From NCBI RefSeq assembly GCF_003369915.1, contig NC_046676.1:16598001-16662000 (forward strand): a stretch of DNA of 64,000 bases, written 5' to 3'. Made by a program: the position numbers and the translations under genes. This DNA comes from Drosophila miranda (lineage: Eukaryota > Arthropoda > Insecta > Diptera > Drosophilidae). The first letter of the stretch is position 1. Every line of letters starts with the position of its first letter. The notes under the pieces were generated by a model. The model was not told where the DNA came from, made no database searches, and worked only from the letters and a program-made list of their open reading frames with translations. This document shows, one piece after another, positions 51,401 through 63,474 of this stretch.

Positions 51401-52975
51401 ACAGCTCTTGGCTGGACGTGGCACTGGATGGGGGGAGGCCTGGATGGGGTCCGATTGAACTAGTCCCTCCGAGGAGTAAACTATTTGAATTCATTAAGCT
51501 GTGGTCCCCGGCCCCCCTCCCCAACCAGCAGCCACAGTCAAGCTGCCTAATGAGCTTTATGAAAACTTTTAATTAAATATGATGCACGATCCCAAATTGG
51601 ATGGGCAGCAAAGCCTTGTTCGTTGCGGGCTGTGGCATCTGGCCCCCTCGCTTCTGGGCTACCGGCACTGCCATTCCCACTGCCATTTTCTTACCGTGTG
51701 ATTATGTTGTTGATGATGGTGTATTGTATCCATTGCATGGCATTCGATGCTGAATACAACACAAAGAGAATGAGCACCGCCCAGCGTCGGGCGTAGACTT
51801 TGTAGCCTGCAAATAGAATGCGAGCCAGGTGAAAGCCACTTGAAATGCTCGTTGGAACAGCTTAGGTGTAGTCATGTAGTCATGCTCAAGGCCACCTTGG
51901 CTCCGCCGCCAGCAGCCTCACAGGATTAACTGCATTAAGAAGATGGCTTACCTGCTGACACACCCAACTACTTACTTAAAGGTAATGCTCTTTCCGAGCA
52001 GACATTCATGCAAATCAGCGCAGTTCCTGTTCCAATTTCCCTCTCGCGCGGTTTACAAAAGGTGTCCAAAGATTTTAGAAACTACTATTCAAAGCTGCTT
52101 TTCTATCGCTATCTATCTACCCCCAAGCCACAGACATCCCCCCTCTTGTGATAATTGACTGACTGACTGACTGCTCTCCAGCTTAAACCTTGCGTATTTA
52201 AAATCACAATCCGATACATGCACTTCGAAACACGCTTTGGCTCTATTTATATTGCCATCTATTCTCTCTTTACTGTGCACGTTTCCAGTACATCTTTTGT
52301 GTCGATTCAACTGTGATGCGATGGATGTCACTACCCGGCTGGCTGACAACATTTTGGTATGCATGGCATTGAAACACACACAACGCTTTGAAGTCTTTCT
52401 TATTTATTTGTTTGGGTTTCATGAACACACAATATATGCACCGTACTGTGCCATATGTGGATGCAGAGAGGGATGGGAGTGCATCTATGTGAATGTGTGG
52501 CTGGGGCTGTGGCTAGGGTTGGCTCTTGCCACGTGCTCGTGCTCGTGCTCGTGCATGTGTGAGTGTGAGTGTGAGAGTACCACTGCATACAAGTCCCAGC
52601 CACAGCACACACATCCACTAAACTATTGCCTACCTTGAGGTGCAGTTAGTGGAAAGAAAGTGGTGCCACACACACACATTAATGCATGTACGAGTTACTG
52701 CCGTCTGAGTTGTCTCAAATGATGGCTTACAAATTTAGCGTACCCTCAGAATAGACGCATACTATATTAACATCCACGAAACAATATGTATATCACCCTG
52801 AAATGTGCCACTCACCTTCTGGCGGAGCGTTGCCCGTGCTCACGCCCACTCCCCCTCCCACCTTGGCCGCCTTACTCTCCTTCTCCTTGGGCGAGATCAT
52901 GTCTGTGGATTTACTGGCAGCAATATAGGAATCAGTGTTCTCAGCAGCTCCAGTGCCGCTGTGTTTCAGATCCAT
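45416..52975 (-). CDS. FLVCR: FLVCR-family major facilitator (heme/choline transporter)
   Basis: Nine exons: 52975-52816, 51806-51695, 51352-51250, 51167-50943, 46673-46532, 46466-46270, 46196-46072, 45889-45779 and 45698-45416. They join in phase to 485 residues, usual for 12-segment MFS proteins. Family marks include YGISDKWVDWTSMIYM, LPARLAAVWFGPDQ, SVGVFGNQLGVAIGFVLPP, and near the end PVGFEFGAELTFPEPEGTSSG with LLNASAQTFGI. FLVCR proteins move heme and, as shown for mammals, choline or ethanolamine across plasma or mitochondrial membranes. The N-terminal 53 residues are polar and cytosolic. Introns 1 and 4 are long (1009 and 4269 bp). Splice joints are all GT-AG. Confidence 0.92.
46674..50942 (-). 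other. FLVCR intron 4
   Basis: A 4.3-kb intron separating the half that encodes the first membrane segments from the rest. It contains one candidate alternative last exon (47750-47875) and otherwise no recognisable coding or mobile sequence. Confidence 0.6.
47750..47875 (-). CDS. Possible alternative 3' terminal exon of FLVCR
   Basis: After a good acceptor (CTCTCGACAGCCTGCAG) a frame begins LGYLLAMVGVVMTMDFF and stops after 41 codons. Exon 4 ends in phase 0 with FGNQ, and the normal exon 5 also starts with LG, so splicing here would give an in-frame protein truncated after about 240 residues with a replaced membrane segment. AATAAA on the minus strand follows near 47665-47680. The match may be chance: hydrophobic frames are common and no donor or homologue is known to me. 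Confidence 0.25.
   Translation of the reverse strand, partial: LGYLLAMVGVVMTMDFFSRSRKENSHCTISQLACVLPHSWL
51807..52815 (-). other. FLVCR intron 1
   Basis: About 1 kb with short repeats (GTGCTC units near 52534-52553, GTGTGA units near 52557-52575). No exon seen. Confidence 0.6.
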
Positions 52976-53957
52976 CCTGCTGCTGGGATCGCTTTAGGTT
53001 TTGGAAGGTCGTGCTGTGTGGCAGCTATAGCTGCGATCGGTGGTGTCGTTGACGTGCAGTGGTGGTTCGGTTGTATTCTGGTTTTCTTTCTAGACGATCA
53101 CTCGTGGAAGCTTTCAGCTAATATTCTGCAAGTAAAATAACATGAATGTTGCCAATTATTATAAAAGCACAAGCCGCAAAGTAACAGATTTATTTTCAAC
53201 ATTCGGACTACTAAACCTAGCCATTAAAAGCATACATTTGTGGTCACAAAAGGTAGAATAATATTCATATGTAGGTATATATATTACAGCCTTTGGAAGA
53301 CCTTGAACTTGGATATTCGATGGATTTTCGATATTGATTGATGAACCGCAGTTACAGCTCAATACGAAATACAATACGAAATCCAGTTGTACGAAGATTT
53401 TTAACATAGTACAAGGGCAATAAACTATAAAATGCGAATATCCTGATAATAAGATAACCTTAAGTTTCACTTATCCTAGGATATACAGCAGGGGTTCACA
53501 AAGTATAAATAAATGATAACATTCTGCCTAGTAGATGAAACCAAAAGGTCGTTCTGGTTACCGCTATTAGTGAAATTGCTTTTGGAGAGATGAAATGGTT
53601 TTGGGAGGGCAAACCAGATAAGCGTAATACCCTTTATTAATAAGCCCCAATTAACTTTTTGATGATGGCTATTACACGCAAATTTCCATTCGTTCAAGTG
53701 GCATATTGCTGCTGCAGTCGCTGCTGCGCTGCTGCGCTGCTGTTGTGACATTCCAATTTGCGTACGCTCGCTCATCCATTGCTTAAATCAAGTCATTGAA
53801 TCAAATTTAAGCACAGCATTTACCCTCACGGCCACTTGTTGCTCAGGGACTGGCTCTGCCTCTGCCTCTGGCACTGGCTTTGGGTTTGGCTTTGGCTCTC
53901 GGCTCTCGGCTTTGGGAAATGCAATCATCCATCTCTGACTGACTTTGAGCGCCTCTG

Positions 53958-54000
<43 letters not shown>

Positions 54001-57000
54001 CTATATCTCTACCTTTAAATAAATTGAGCGAATTTCACCCAGCGAGCATGCTGCCAAATTGGAATGTCGGATTTGGCTGGTGCGCTGATTTGGTCTCATT
54101 TTCACTGGTATTTTTCTGTTGGCTTGTTTGGCACGTGGCCGTAATGCATTCCGTGAGGTGCACTCTTTTAATTCCATTAGCTCCACTTGAATAAGCCAAA
54201 TCGAAAGGGAAATGCTGTTTTCCCCATTCAGCATGCCGTGTCCAGTGACAAATTGTACAAATGAATGTCATTTCTAATTTCCATATCGCCTAATTAGATC
54301 GCTCATTGGGTGGATGCGTGGGCTAGGTCAGGAGTGCACTGCAGTGCACTGCCGTCAATCGCTATGCGTTTATTTAGAGCTGCGTGTGCACCGTAATTGA
54401 TTTTAAAACTGATAATTAGTTTGTTTGAATCAATTTGCCTCATTAACGGCTCTCCCTGGGAAATTTTATCCCCATTCAGATTCAGTTTCGTACAATCGCA
54501 GGGCCGGCCTTTGAGGGAACGAAGATAATTACTGGCCTTTAATGGCCTCGACATGGCGGATTGTGTGTGAAGAAGTTCTCTCCTTCACATTCTTCCCACA
54601 GCACTCGCCATTATCTTCATTCTTTCTCAGTCCACCAAGGTAGGGGATTCTCTATCAATATGAGTACTCGTAAATGGAGCGAGTAGTTCACCTGCACTCG
54701 ATGAGTGGCTATGAGCGATAAGACATTAGTCTTAGCCAAGACCTAGACCCTCGGCCCTGCCTGGCATGACTATGAACAAATCGCCGTAAACTTCAAATTG
54801 AACTGGCTGAAGGTTCCGACCTTCGTCTTTTTCCACAACACCGCAACGACACGTACATTTTGGATTTACCAGTGCACTGAACCCAGGGAAATCGGGCCAA
54901 ACCAGAAGGCTTAAAGGTTAGACCACACTTCGACTCTCGACTCTCAACGTTGGAGCTGACAGTGACGGAGGCGGCGGCGCAGGTGGAGCACGACGCAGGT
55001 GGGGATACGAGACGAAACGAGACGGGACGTGGTATTGAGAACGCAATCGCGAACGGACAAAGCGGCACTGAAACGGAATCCGACAAGCGCTCAACTCTCG
55101 TCATAAAAAGCAATGTTGATTTGCAAAACGCTTTCGGCTCGCCGCCGCTGTTTGTATTTGCCGTTATTGCTGTAAAACAGCTGATTCGATGGCAGAGCAG
55201 CGCAGACCGACCTATACAGAGTAACCAACTACGATACCCTCACTTCGAGTGGGCCTGGGCGCTCCAGTGAGCGATTAGAAAACAGCGAGGGACTACACTG
55301 CGGGTATTGCGACCCCTCCTCGAAGTGGCATGCTCGAGTGGTGTCCGATCTGCTTGCCACATCGTACTATCAACCCAATCAAGTGTACTGTATTCGGCAG
55401 TCGGAATGTGTGATTTTGTTCTCCAGAAATTATCACAAAGCATTGGGGTGACAAAAATAAAAAAAACAAGTTTACGACGCAACGCAGCAGTTAAGCTGTT
55501 GACGAATTTTTAGTTACACTTTTCGGTTGCATAACTTTTTTTGGGCACTGTTGGGACTCAATCTGTTGTGAGAGACCGCTCATGACAAAAGTCCAGCTGT
55601 CATGAATCAGCATACAGTAAGCACCCGCTTTAGGGAATCAGCTTTGTTATCAGTACTCATGTGTGATGTTAAGATTGGTATACATACATATATGGATGTA
55701 TATTTACAGATACAGGTACAAATATGTATGGTTATTATTGCATTAGTCCGAGTATTTCAATATTAAACAGGTACTTGGCATCTGACGGCTAATGTTGCCT
55801 CATGTTGGGTCGTTCATTGCACTGCCTGCCCACTGTAGTCTCTCAAACATAATTGCATTTTCAGTTCACTTAAAATTGACTTTTATTTGCTCTGCTCTGC
55901 TCTGCTCTGCCCCCGCCTTTATCGCACTTCCCTATCACCCACCTTTTCCTGGCACTGACTGCAGCACGTGTGTTCGGGCCTCGCTCTCGTCGGCTCTCCA
56001 CTCTGACACTCTCTCTGTATATTTGATTTACGTTTCTCTGGCTTTTTTGTGATTTGTTTATTGAATAATTTGCCTGCGGGAACTTCCACTTGCACTTCCC
56101 CGTCCCGAGCCCCTGTCCCTGTCCCTGTCCCTGTGCCAGACGGGGTCTGGCAGGGCTCACAGCGTGCTAGCGACGCCATCGCCGTCGCAATGTCGACTAG
56201 ATGGCTGGGGGTCATTATTCGATTAAGGAAAATTATTATGTTTTATTATTTATAATGCAAACATTAGTGCAGACACCGCCAGGGAATGGGGTCAGCTGTG
56301 GCAGGGGGACTGGAGGAGAGTACTCGTACTTTCATTTGTTTCAAGTGCCCTCGTTTGATGGATTCCAGACTTATCTCCCTTTTGCACATCGTCACTCTGT
56401 TCTGGGAAGTGCGAAAAAGTCGCGCGATTCGCAAACGAGTATACGAGTGTACGATAATAAGAACCTAATTCGAGTGCTGATAAGCATTTAACATGTCATT
56501 AGATTGATTGTTGTATTAAAGGGAGATTACTATTATTATGCGATGGCAACCAGTTTGTGACTCCGTAAATCCCCGTGATCGGATTGGTTTTTCGACTCCA
56601 AGTATTGTAATTCCCTGTCAAATGGAGTGGTCGTGGTCACGTTTCAGTGCCCGGCAGTCAAAGTGCACAAGGCTATATATGAACCTCGTGTGGATACTTT
56701 TAACATCCAGAACTATATATTGCCTCGAGACATAACGGCCGGATGGTAATTCGTTGGTGGAAAGAGAGAGTATGTTACGGTCGGTGGGATATAGATACAG
56801 CTAGAATATTTTGTATTGTAGACATAAGTTTAATTTGTTTAAATTCCATATGTAAACACTGAGTACCAGGTAGTATATTGTGCCTCAACTACCAAAGTCA
56901 GTCCTGTTTAATATGTGATTATGCAAGGTAGCAGGTTTCCCAGTTAGACAGACAATTAACGACTGGCTTCGGGGCCTCTACGTGTATCGTATATCACGCT

Positions 57001-58643
57001 GTAAGTAACGCAATTTAAAATGCAACCGCAAAATCTCGAATCATTAAATCAGTGATACTCGCAGGGGAAACACATATGTAACTAGGAAAAACCTTTATCA
57101 TCGACAAGACAATAATGTCTCAAATGAGTAGCAGTTGTTACCAAAAAGTTGTTTCTTTTGCTAGAACACCACTAGTATTCTGGCAGCGGCAAACGGATTA
57201 GCAGAGACACGTGTGAATGGCAAAAAAGGGGAACGAAAAACGAAAGTGTTTCGATTCCCACACAATCTTAGAATCAATATATTTCTCGCTTCCCGACTTC
57301 CCAAATGCCGAGCCAGTAAAAAAACGAAGTCAACGCTGGTGCATGTGCATGCTAGTAGACCCACCAGGCAGCGGGTTATTTGGCATACTTTCCGTACTAC
57401 CATCAAAAGGACAGACTGTCTATAGGTAAAAGGCGTTGCTATCTTTTCTTCGCTTGCTAGTCTGTTGCGAGCAGGCGTAATCAACTGACGTATACGCTGC
57501 TAATGGATTCTCGGTGCGCCATCCAGTCTTAATCCTTTTAATGTCCGCTTGCTCTGACAACCACCGCACCGCACCTCCACCTCCACCTCCACCACTCGTT
57601 CCGTGCCGTTCTGTTCCCACTTCTGCCGCGTGCAAAGCTAAGCTCGAGGGCTGATTGCCACATATCCCATTCACTTTTGCTGTCTGGGAGTTAGGAACAG
57701 TTGCAGTGGAGCAGTGAAATGCTTTTGTCTTTTGATTTCACTTTAGCTGGCGCCTGAATTCGAAATGCAATTTGTAGCTAACAGATGCCCGGCGGACATA
57801 GAAGTGTATTCTCGCAATTCTCTCGCACTGAGTCCGGCCCCAATTAGTAGCCTCGCAACCGGGAGCAGCAGGAGAGGTCCGCGCAACGGGGGCCACGGAA
57901 AGAGAAATATTTATACAAACAATTCGCGCGAGCAGCCTTAACAACACCCTTTGGCCATTTGCGGCCAGCCTCATCAAACTTGGCTCTAAATTAAGTTAAA
58001 TGAGAGGTGGGGGTGGGTGTTGCCATAGCCCCGGGAAGGTATGAATATGATTCCATTGCCCCCGCGCAGAAGTACCTATAAGTGGAGAAATAATTAGCAG
58101 GAAATATTAAGCTGCTAAGACCATTTTGCATTTGCATTTGCAATTGTGTGTGCGTTTAAGTGGGATTTTTGCTCTTTGTGTTGGTGTCTGCTGTCTCTCT
58201 CTCTCTCTTTATCTCTGCTTTGTGGTCTCCCGTTAGGCAGCTCATTAATGCCTGCTTGTCGCCAGTGGGTGGGGGGGTGTAGGGCTGGCCGGGGCATTTG
58301 TCAAGCCCGTCCTAATCCCCAGCAAATCGCGTAATTATATACTATGTGCGTCATGCATACACGGGCCGGGCCGGCCCGGGCGGCCTGCTCCTTAGAATGC
58401 GATAAAATTTCCGCAACATTTATTTATTAATTAAAAAATTTGTGCCATTGATGAGGGGGGGCTTTCGCTTAAGCTAGATAAATTACCATAAATTGTACTT
58501 TATTGCTAAAGTTTGTCTCAAAGAGAATACAGCCCACAGAAGCACACACACACACACACAGATAGGTAGAGCTTTTCAGTTCTCTAAAAACGTGTAGCAT
58601 ACTTCTGAGCGCGCATAACATTTCCAAATTATCAGCAGAAAAG
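52976..58643. other. Gene-free region upstream of FLVCR
   Basis: Over 5.6 kb without a convincing exon on either strand. It must contain the FLVCR promoter and 5' UTR. It holds a CTGGCT array (53953-54001), a CTGCT-type run (about 55888-55910), GTCCCT units (about 56114-56134), a CA run (58544-58560) and a CT run (58191-58208). Longer frames, such as 54950-55270, have no family character. Confidence 0.5.
53953..54001. repeat. CTGGCT hexanucleotide array
   Basis: About eight tandem copies; its forward frame gives a meaningless Leu-Trp repeat. Confidence 0.9.
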
Positions 58644-59169
58644 TTTCCGCGGCAGCAGCTGCTGCCGCAGTTCTGTAGCCATTTTTCTGTTTCCGTCACA
58701 TGCTGCGGCTTCTTTGAGGCAGGGAAGTGCTCTGCCGCCCCAATTATGCAATTTTCGCCAGTGCAGCAGAGCCAGGGACAGAACCAGTGAGCCAAATCTG
58801 AGATTAGTATGCAGTTTTGTTCAGCTTTCGATGTCCAGATGCATTTTTAATTGCATCAAAAACGACATCCGCCACCAATAACCACCAAGCCTTGTCAGCT
58901 TCCTAATTGGACATTTGCAATTAACTTCAGTGGCAGTAACAGTGTCTGGACCTCTTTTCTTGTTGCCAATTTCCTCTTTTAGCTCATTTTTCACTCTGCA
59001 TTTGGCATTTTTACCTCTCATCCTTCAGTACTTTTCCCCGGCGAGCTCTCTTGTTTCCTTTGATATTTATGTTTCGCTCGTTAATTTCCGGCGGAGTCTT
59101 ATTTATTGACCTGAATGCGGCGGAAAAGTTCTTATTTGGTCTGCGATCGAAGTATCTGCGTTGTCATAA
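58644..59169. repeat. Flank repeat, left copy
   Basis: 526 bp matching 63475-64000 base for base at a fixed offset of 4831, with about five substitutions seen and no indel. The right copy is cut by the end of the window. Confidence 0.93.
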
Positions 59170-59185
59170 TTAATCCTGCTATGAT

Positions 59186-59460
59186 CCTATTATGATAATT
59201 GTAATTCTTGATTTTTATCGTATAATTATTATTATAATTGTTATTCTTGATTTTTATCTAATAAGTATTATTATAATTGTTATTCTTGATTTTTATTGAA
59301 TAACTATTATTATAATTGTTATTCTTGATTTTTATTGAATAACTATTATTATAATTGTAGTTCTTGATTTTTATCGTATAATTATTATTATAATTGTTAT
59401 TCTTGATTTTTATCGTATAACTATTATTATAATTGCTATTCTTGATTTTTATCGTATAAT
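59186..59460. repeat. 39-bp minisatellite array 1
   Basis: About seven copies of a 39-base unit built from ATTCTTGATTTTTAT, then CGTATAAC or TGAATAAC, then TATTATTATAATTGTT. The array is interrupted at 59461 by a DINE-1-like element and resumes at 60583. Confidence 0.92.
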
Positions 59461-60585
59461 TATACCCGATACTCAAAATGAGTATTGGGGTATATTAGAT
59501 TTGTGGTAAAAGTGGATGTGTGTAACGTCCAGAAGGAATCGTTTCCGACCCCATAAAGTATATATATTCTTGATCAGCATCAATAGCCGAGTCGATTGAG
59601 CCCTGTCTGTCTGTCCGTCTGTCCGTCCGTCCGTCCGTCCGTCCGTCCGTCCGTCCGTCCGTCCGTCCGTCCCCTTCAGCGCCTAGTGCTCAAAGACTAT
59701 AAGAGCTAGAGCAACGATGTTTTGGATCCAGACATCTGTGATATGTCACTGCTACAAAAATATTTCAAAACTTTGCCCCGCCCACTTCCGCCCCCACAAA
59801 AGACGAAAATCTGTGGCATCCACATTTTTAAAGATACGATAAAACCAAAAACGCAGAATCGTAGAGGATGACTATATGTTCTAGAGTGTAAAATCTCAAC
59901 CAGATCGTATAATTATTATAGCCAGAATCAAGAAAACAATTTCATTCTTTCTCGCTCTGTCTCTCTCTAACACACAGGTTTCATGGTCGGCTTTGCCAAT
60001 TGCAAAATATGAGTTCAAGGATCTCAGAACCTATAAGAGCCAGAGCAACCAAATTTGGTATCCACACTCCTGTGATATCTGACCTTGACCGTTTCGTGTC
60101 CAAATTTCGCCACACCTCCTTCCGCCCCCGCAAAGGACGAAAATCTGGGGCATCCACAAATCTCAGAGACTATTAAGGCTAGAGTAACCAAATTTGGTAT
60201 CCGCACTTCTGTTAGATCTCACTATAAAACGTATATCTCAGAATTTCGCCCCACCCCCTTCCGCCCCCACAAAGGACGAAAATCTGTTGCATCCACAATA
60301 TTGAGGATACGAGAAAACTAAAAACGCAGAATCATAGATAATGACCATATCTATCAGATTGCTGAATCTGGATCAGATCAGATCATTTTCATAGCCAATA
60401 GGAACAAATCAATTTGCACTGGCTACGCAGCCACCGACGTCACGCTCAGACTGATTTTCTGTCTCTCTCTTTGTCGTGTCGTTTAATATTAGCGGCGTCT
60501 GCCGGAGGAGAGCCATACTGACTTAGTATCGGGTATAACTGTAGAGTTGCGGTCTCCGCAGCAACTCACAACGTTCCCCCTCGTT
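59461..60585 (+). mobile_element. DINE-1/INE-1-like Helentron-type element, copy 1
   Basis: Begins TATACCCGATACT and has the inverse AGTATCGGGTATA at 60525-60537. A GTCY microsatellite (about 59604-59673) lies near the 5' end. A hairpin (GAGTTGC at 60544-60550, GCAACTC at 60561-60567) lies just after the second terminal motif. These three marks are those described for DINE-1 elements of Drosophila: subterminal inverted repeats, GTCY core and 3' stem-loop. No coding capacity. It sits inside the 39-bp array. Confidence 0.75.
60544..60567 (+). other. 3' stem-loop of DINE-1-like copy 1
   Basis: A seven-base perfect stem (GAGTTGC / GCAACTC) with extra GG-CC pairing inside; typical 3' hairpin of rolling-circle elements. 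It is missing from copy 2. Confidence 0.65.
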
Positions 60586-61308
60586 ATTCTTGATTTTTAT
60601 CGTATAACTATTATTATAATTGTTATTCTTGATTTTTATTGAATAACTATTACTATAATTGTTATTCTTGATTTTTATCGTATAACTATTTTTATAATTG
60701 TTATTCTTGATTTTTATTGAATAACTATTATTATAATTGTTATTCTTGATTTTTATCGTATAACTATTATTATAATTGTTATTCTTGATTTTTATTGAAT
60801 AACTATTATTATAATTGTTATTCTTGATTTTTATCGAATAACTATTATTATAATTATAACGTTATAACTATTATTATAATTGTTATTCTTGATTTTTATT
60901 GAATAACTATTATTATAATTGTTATTCTTGATTTTTATCGTATAACTATTATTATAATTGTTATTCTTGATTTTTATCGAATAACTATTATTATAATTGT
61001 TATTCTTGATTTTTATTGAATAACTATTATTATAATTGTTATTCTTGATTTTTATCGTATAACTATTATTATAATTGTAATTCTTGATTTTTATCGTATA
61101 ACTATTATTATAATTGTTATTCTTGATTTTTATCGAATAACTATTATTATAATTGTTATTCTTGATTTTTATCGTATAACTATTATTATAATTGTTATTC
61201 TTGATTTTTATCGTATAACTATTATTATAATTGTTATTCCTGATTTTTATCGTATAACTATTATTATAATTGTTATTCTTGATTTTTATAGCATAACTAT
61301 TATTATAA
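60583..61308. repeat. 39-bp minisatellite array 2
   Basis: About 18 to 19 copies of the same unit as 59186-59460, with one irregular unit near 60850. The period is a multiple of three, so the minus strand shows a long false frame of a 13-residue repeat (NNSYTIKIKNNNY). Confidence 0.92.
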
Positions 61309-62398
61309 CGCCAGAACAACTTCATCGAGTGGTCAACTTCGCGCTTGATGCAATGGAGCAAAAAATGTATTCGGTAGCTGTGTTTATGGACATTCAACAA
61401 GCGTTTGACAGGGTGTGGCATGATGGCCTCCTCTTTAAGCTGAGAAACATATTGCCGCCGCAGCTATTCCAGCTGGTGAGTAGCTTTCTAATGGACAGAA
61501 GTTTTAGAGTTGTTGTAAATGGAGCAAAATCATAGAAGCGCCCAATCTGTGCAGGCGTCCCACAAGGCAGCGTTCTTGGACCAACGTTATAGTATACCCT
61601 ATATACAGCCGATATGCCTTCCTCAAGGGTAATAACTGGGTTGGACGAGGACGATGTGTTGATAGCAACCTACGCGGATGACACTGCAGTGCTGACCAGA
61701 AGTCCAAGCATAAATCTAGCTACGGAAGCTCTGCAACAATATGTGAGCAGCTTTGAGGTCTGGGCTCAGAAATGGAACATAGGCATCAACAGCAGCAAAT
61801 GTGCTAATGTTACTTTTGCTACGAGAACACTTTCTTGCGGAGGCATTAATATGCTGGGCTCCACACTTACGCACAAGAGCTCGTACAAATACCTGGGTGT
61901 TGTACTCGACAGGTCACTAAATTTCAAAACCCATACTACCATGGTTCGACAGTCGGTGATGGCGAAAGCGGGAAAGATGGCGTGGCTACTTGCACCAAGA
62001 AATAAGCAGTCGCTGTACAGCAAAGTCACGATATACAAGTCCATCCTCAGCCCCATATGGAAATACGCACTTCAAGTTTACGGCATCGCGGCAAAAACCA
62101 ACTTAAATAAAATTAGAGTTGCTCAGTCAAAAATTCTACGACGAATATGCAATGCTCCATGGTACATACGAAACAGCGACATCGAGAGGGACCTAAAGGT
62201 TCCCAAAGTGGGCGATGTTATACAATTACATGCAGCAAGGTACTTGCAACGACTTGGTGGTCACCCTAATGCGCTAGCCAGACGTCTAATTAACCCGCCA
62301 AGGAAAAGAAGACTCAAAAGGTGTCATCCACTGGATCTCCCTACTAGATCCCTCCTATAACATCTCATTAACTTTTTGTAAATATTGTAAATAACAGT
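61309..62398 (+). mobile_element. 5'-truncated jockey-clade non-LTR retrotransposon
   Basis: A reverse transcriptase fragment in one forward frame: VFMDIQQAFDRVWHDGL, then GVPQGSVLGP, then the catalytic box YADDTAVL, then the C-terminal thumb region ending at 62360. Two in-frame TAG codons (about 61533 and 61590) break it. The endonuclease and N-terminal parts are absent, as expected for 5' truncation during reverse transcription. It starts directly at the edge of the minisatellite and ends where DINE-1-like copy 2 begins. Relation to the fragment in Vps13 intron 14 cannot be judged, as they cover different domains. Confidence 0.85.
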
Positions 62399-63458
62399 TA
62401 TACCCGATACTTAGTCAGTATGCTCTCCTCCGGCAGACGCCGCTAATATTAAACGACACGACAAAGAGAGAGACAGAAAATCAGTCTGAGCGTTACGTCG
62501 GGCGCTGCGTAGCCACTGCAAATTGATTTGTTCCTATTGGCTATAAAAATGATCTGATCTGGTCCAGACTCAGCAATCTGATAGATATGGTCGTTATCTA
62601 TGATTCTGCGTTTTTAGTTTTCTCGAATGTGCAATATTGTGGATGCAACAGATTTTCGTCCTTTATGGGGGCGGAAGGGGGTGGGGCGAAATTCTGAGAT
62701 ATACGTTTTATAGTGATATCTAACAGAAGTGCGGATACCAAATTTGGTTACTCTAGCCTTAATAGTCTCTGAGATTTGTGGATGTCTCAAATTTTCGTCC
62801 TTTGCGGGGGCGGAAGGGGGTGTGGCGAAATTTGGACACGAAACGGTCAAGGTCCGATATCACAGGAGTGTGGATACCAAATTTGGTTGCTCTGGCTCTT
62901 ATAGGTTCTGAGATCCTTGAACTCATATTTTGCAATTGGCAAAGCCGACCATGAAACCTGTGTGTTAGAGAGAGACAGAGCGAGAAAGAATGAAATTGTT
63001 TTCTTGATTCTGGCTATAATAATTATACGATCTGGTTGAGATTTTACACTCTAGAACATATAGTCATCCTCTACGATTCTGCGTTTTTGGTTTTATCGTA
63101 TCTTTAAAAATGTGGATGCCACAGATTTTCGTCCTTTGTGGGGGCGGAAGTGGGCGGGGCGAAGTTTTGAAATATTTTTGTAGCAGTGACATATCACAGA
63201 AGTCTGGATATAAAACATCGTTGCTCTAGCTCTTATAGTCTTTGAGCACTAGGCGCTGAAGGGGACGGACGGACAGACGGACGGACGGACAGACGGACAG
63301 ACGGACAGACAGACATGGCTCAATCGACTCGGCTATTGATGCTGATCAAGAATATATATACTTTGTGGGGTCGGAAACGATTCCTTCTGGACGATACACA
63401 CATCCACTTTTACCACAAATCTAATATACCCCAATACTCATTTTGAGTATCGGGTATA
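62399..63458 (-). mobile_element. DINE-1/INE-1-like element, copy 2 (inverted)
   Basis: Reverse complement of 59461-60537 with scattered differences. Terminal motifs are TATACCCGATACT at 62399 and AGTATCGGGTATA at its right end, and the GTCY block appears as GGAC/AGAC units at about 63261-63314. The 3' hairpin found after copy 1 is absent at its inner end. Together the copies form a 1.06-kb inverted repeat flanking the array and the retrotransposon fragment. Confidence 0.75.
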
Positions 63459-63474
63459 AAAAAAAAAAAAAAAA
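63458..63474. repeat. A17 homopolymer at the junction with the repeated flank
   Basis: A run of 17 A directly between copy 2 and the start of the repeated flank. It could be an old insertion site in a T run, a retrotransposon tail, or a template-switch scar. Confidence 0.8.

Noticed and set aside
53836..54018. Leu/Trp-rich 60-codon frame
   Set aside because: Translation of the CTGGCT simple repeat.
54950..55270. 106-codon frame upstream of FLVCR
   Set aside because: Acidic, low-complexity, no domain; more likely a 5' UTR or chance frame.
55885..55912. Possible short CRISPR-like or phased repeat
   Set aside because: Simple CTGCT repeat without spacers; the genome is eukaryotic.
60831..61421. 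196-codon minus-strand frame of Asn/Tyr/Ile/Lys repeats
   Set aside because: It is the translation of a 39-bp minisatellite whose period is a multiple of three; no start context, promoter or family.
62614..62911. Paired frames also seen at 60024-60321
   Set aside because: They are the same non-coding DINE-1-like sequence in opposite orientations; no conserved domain.
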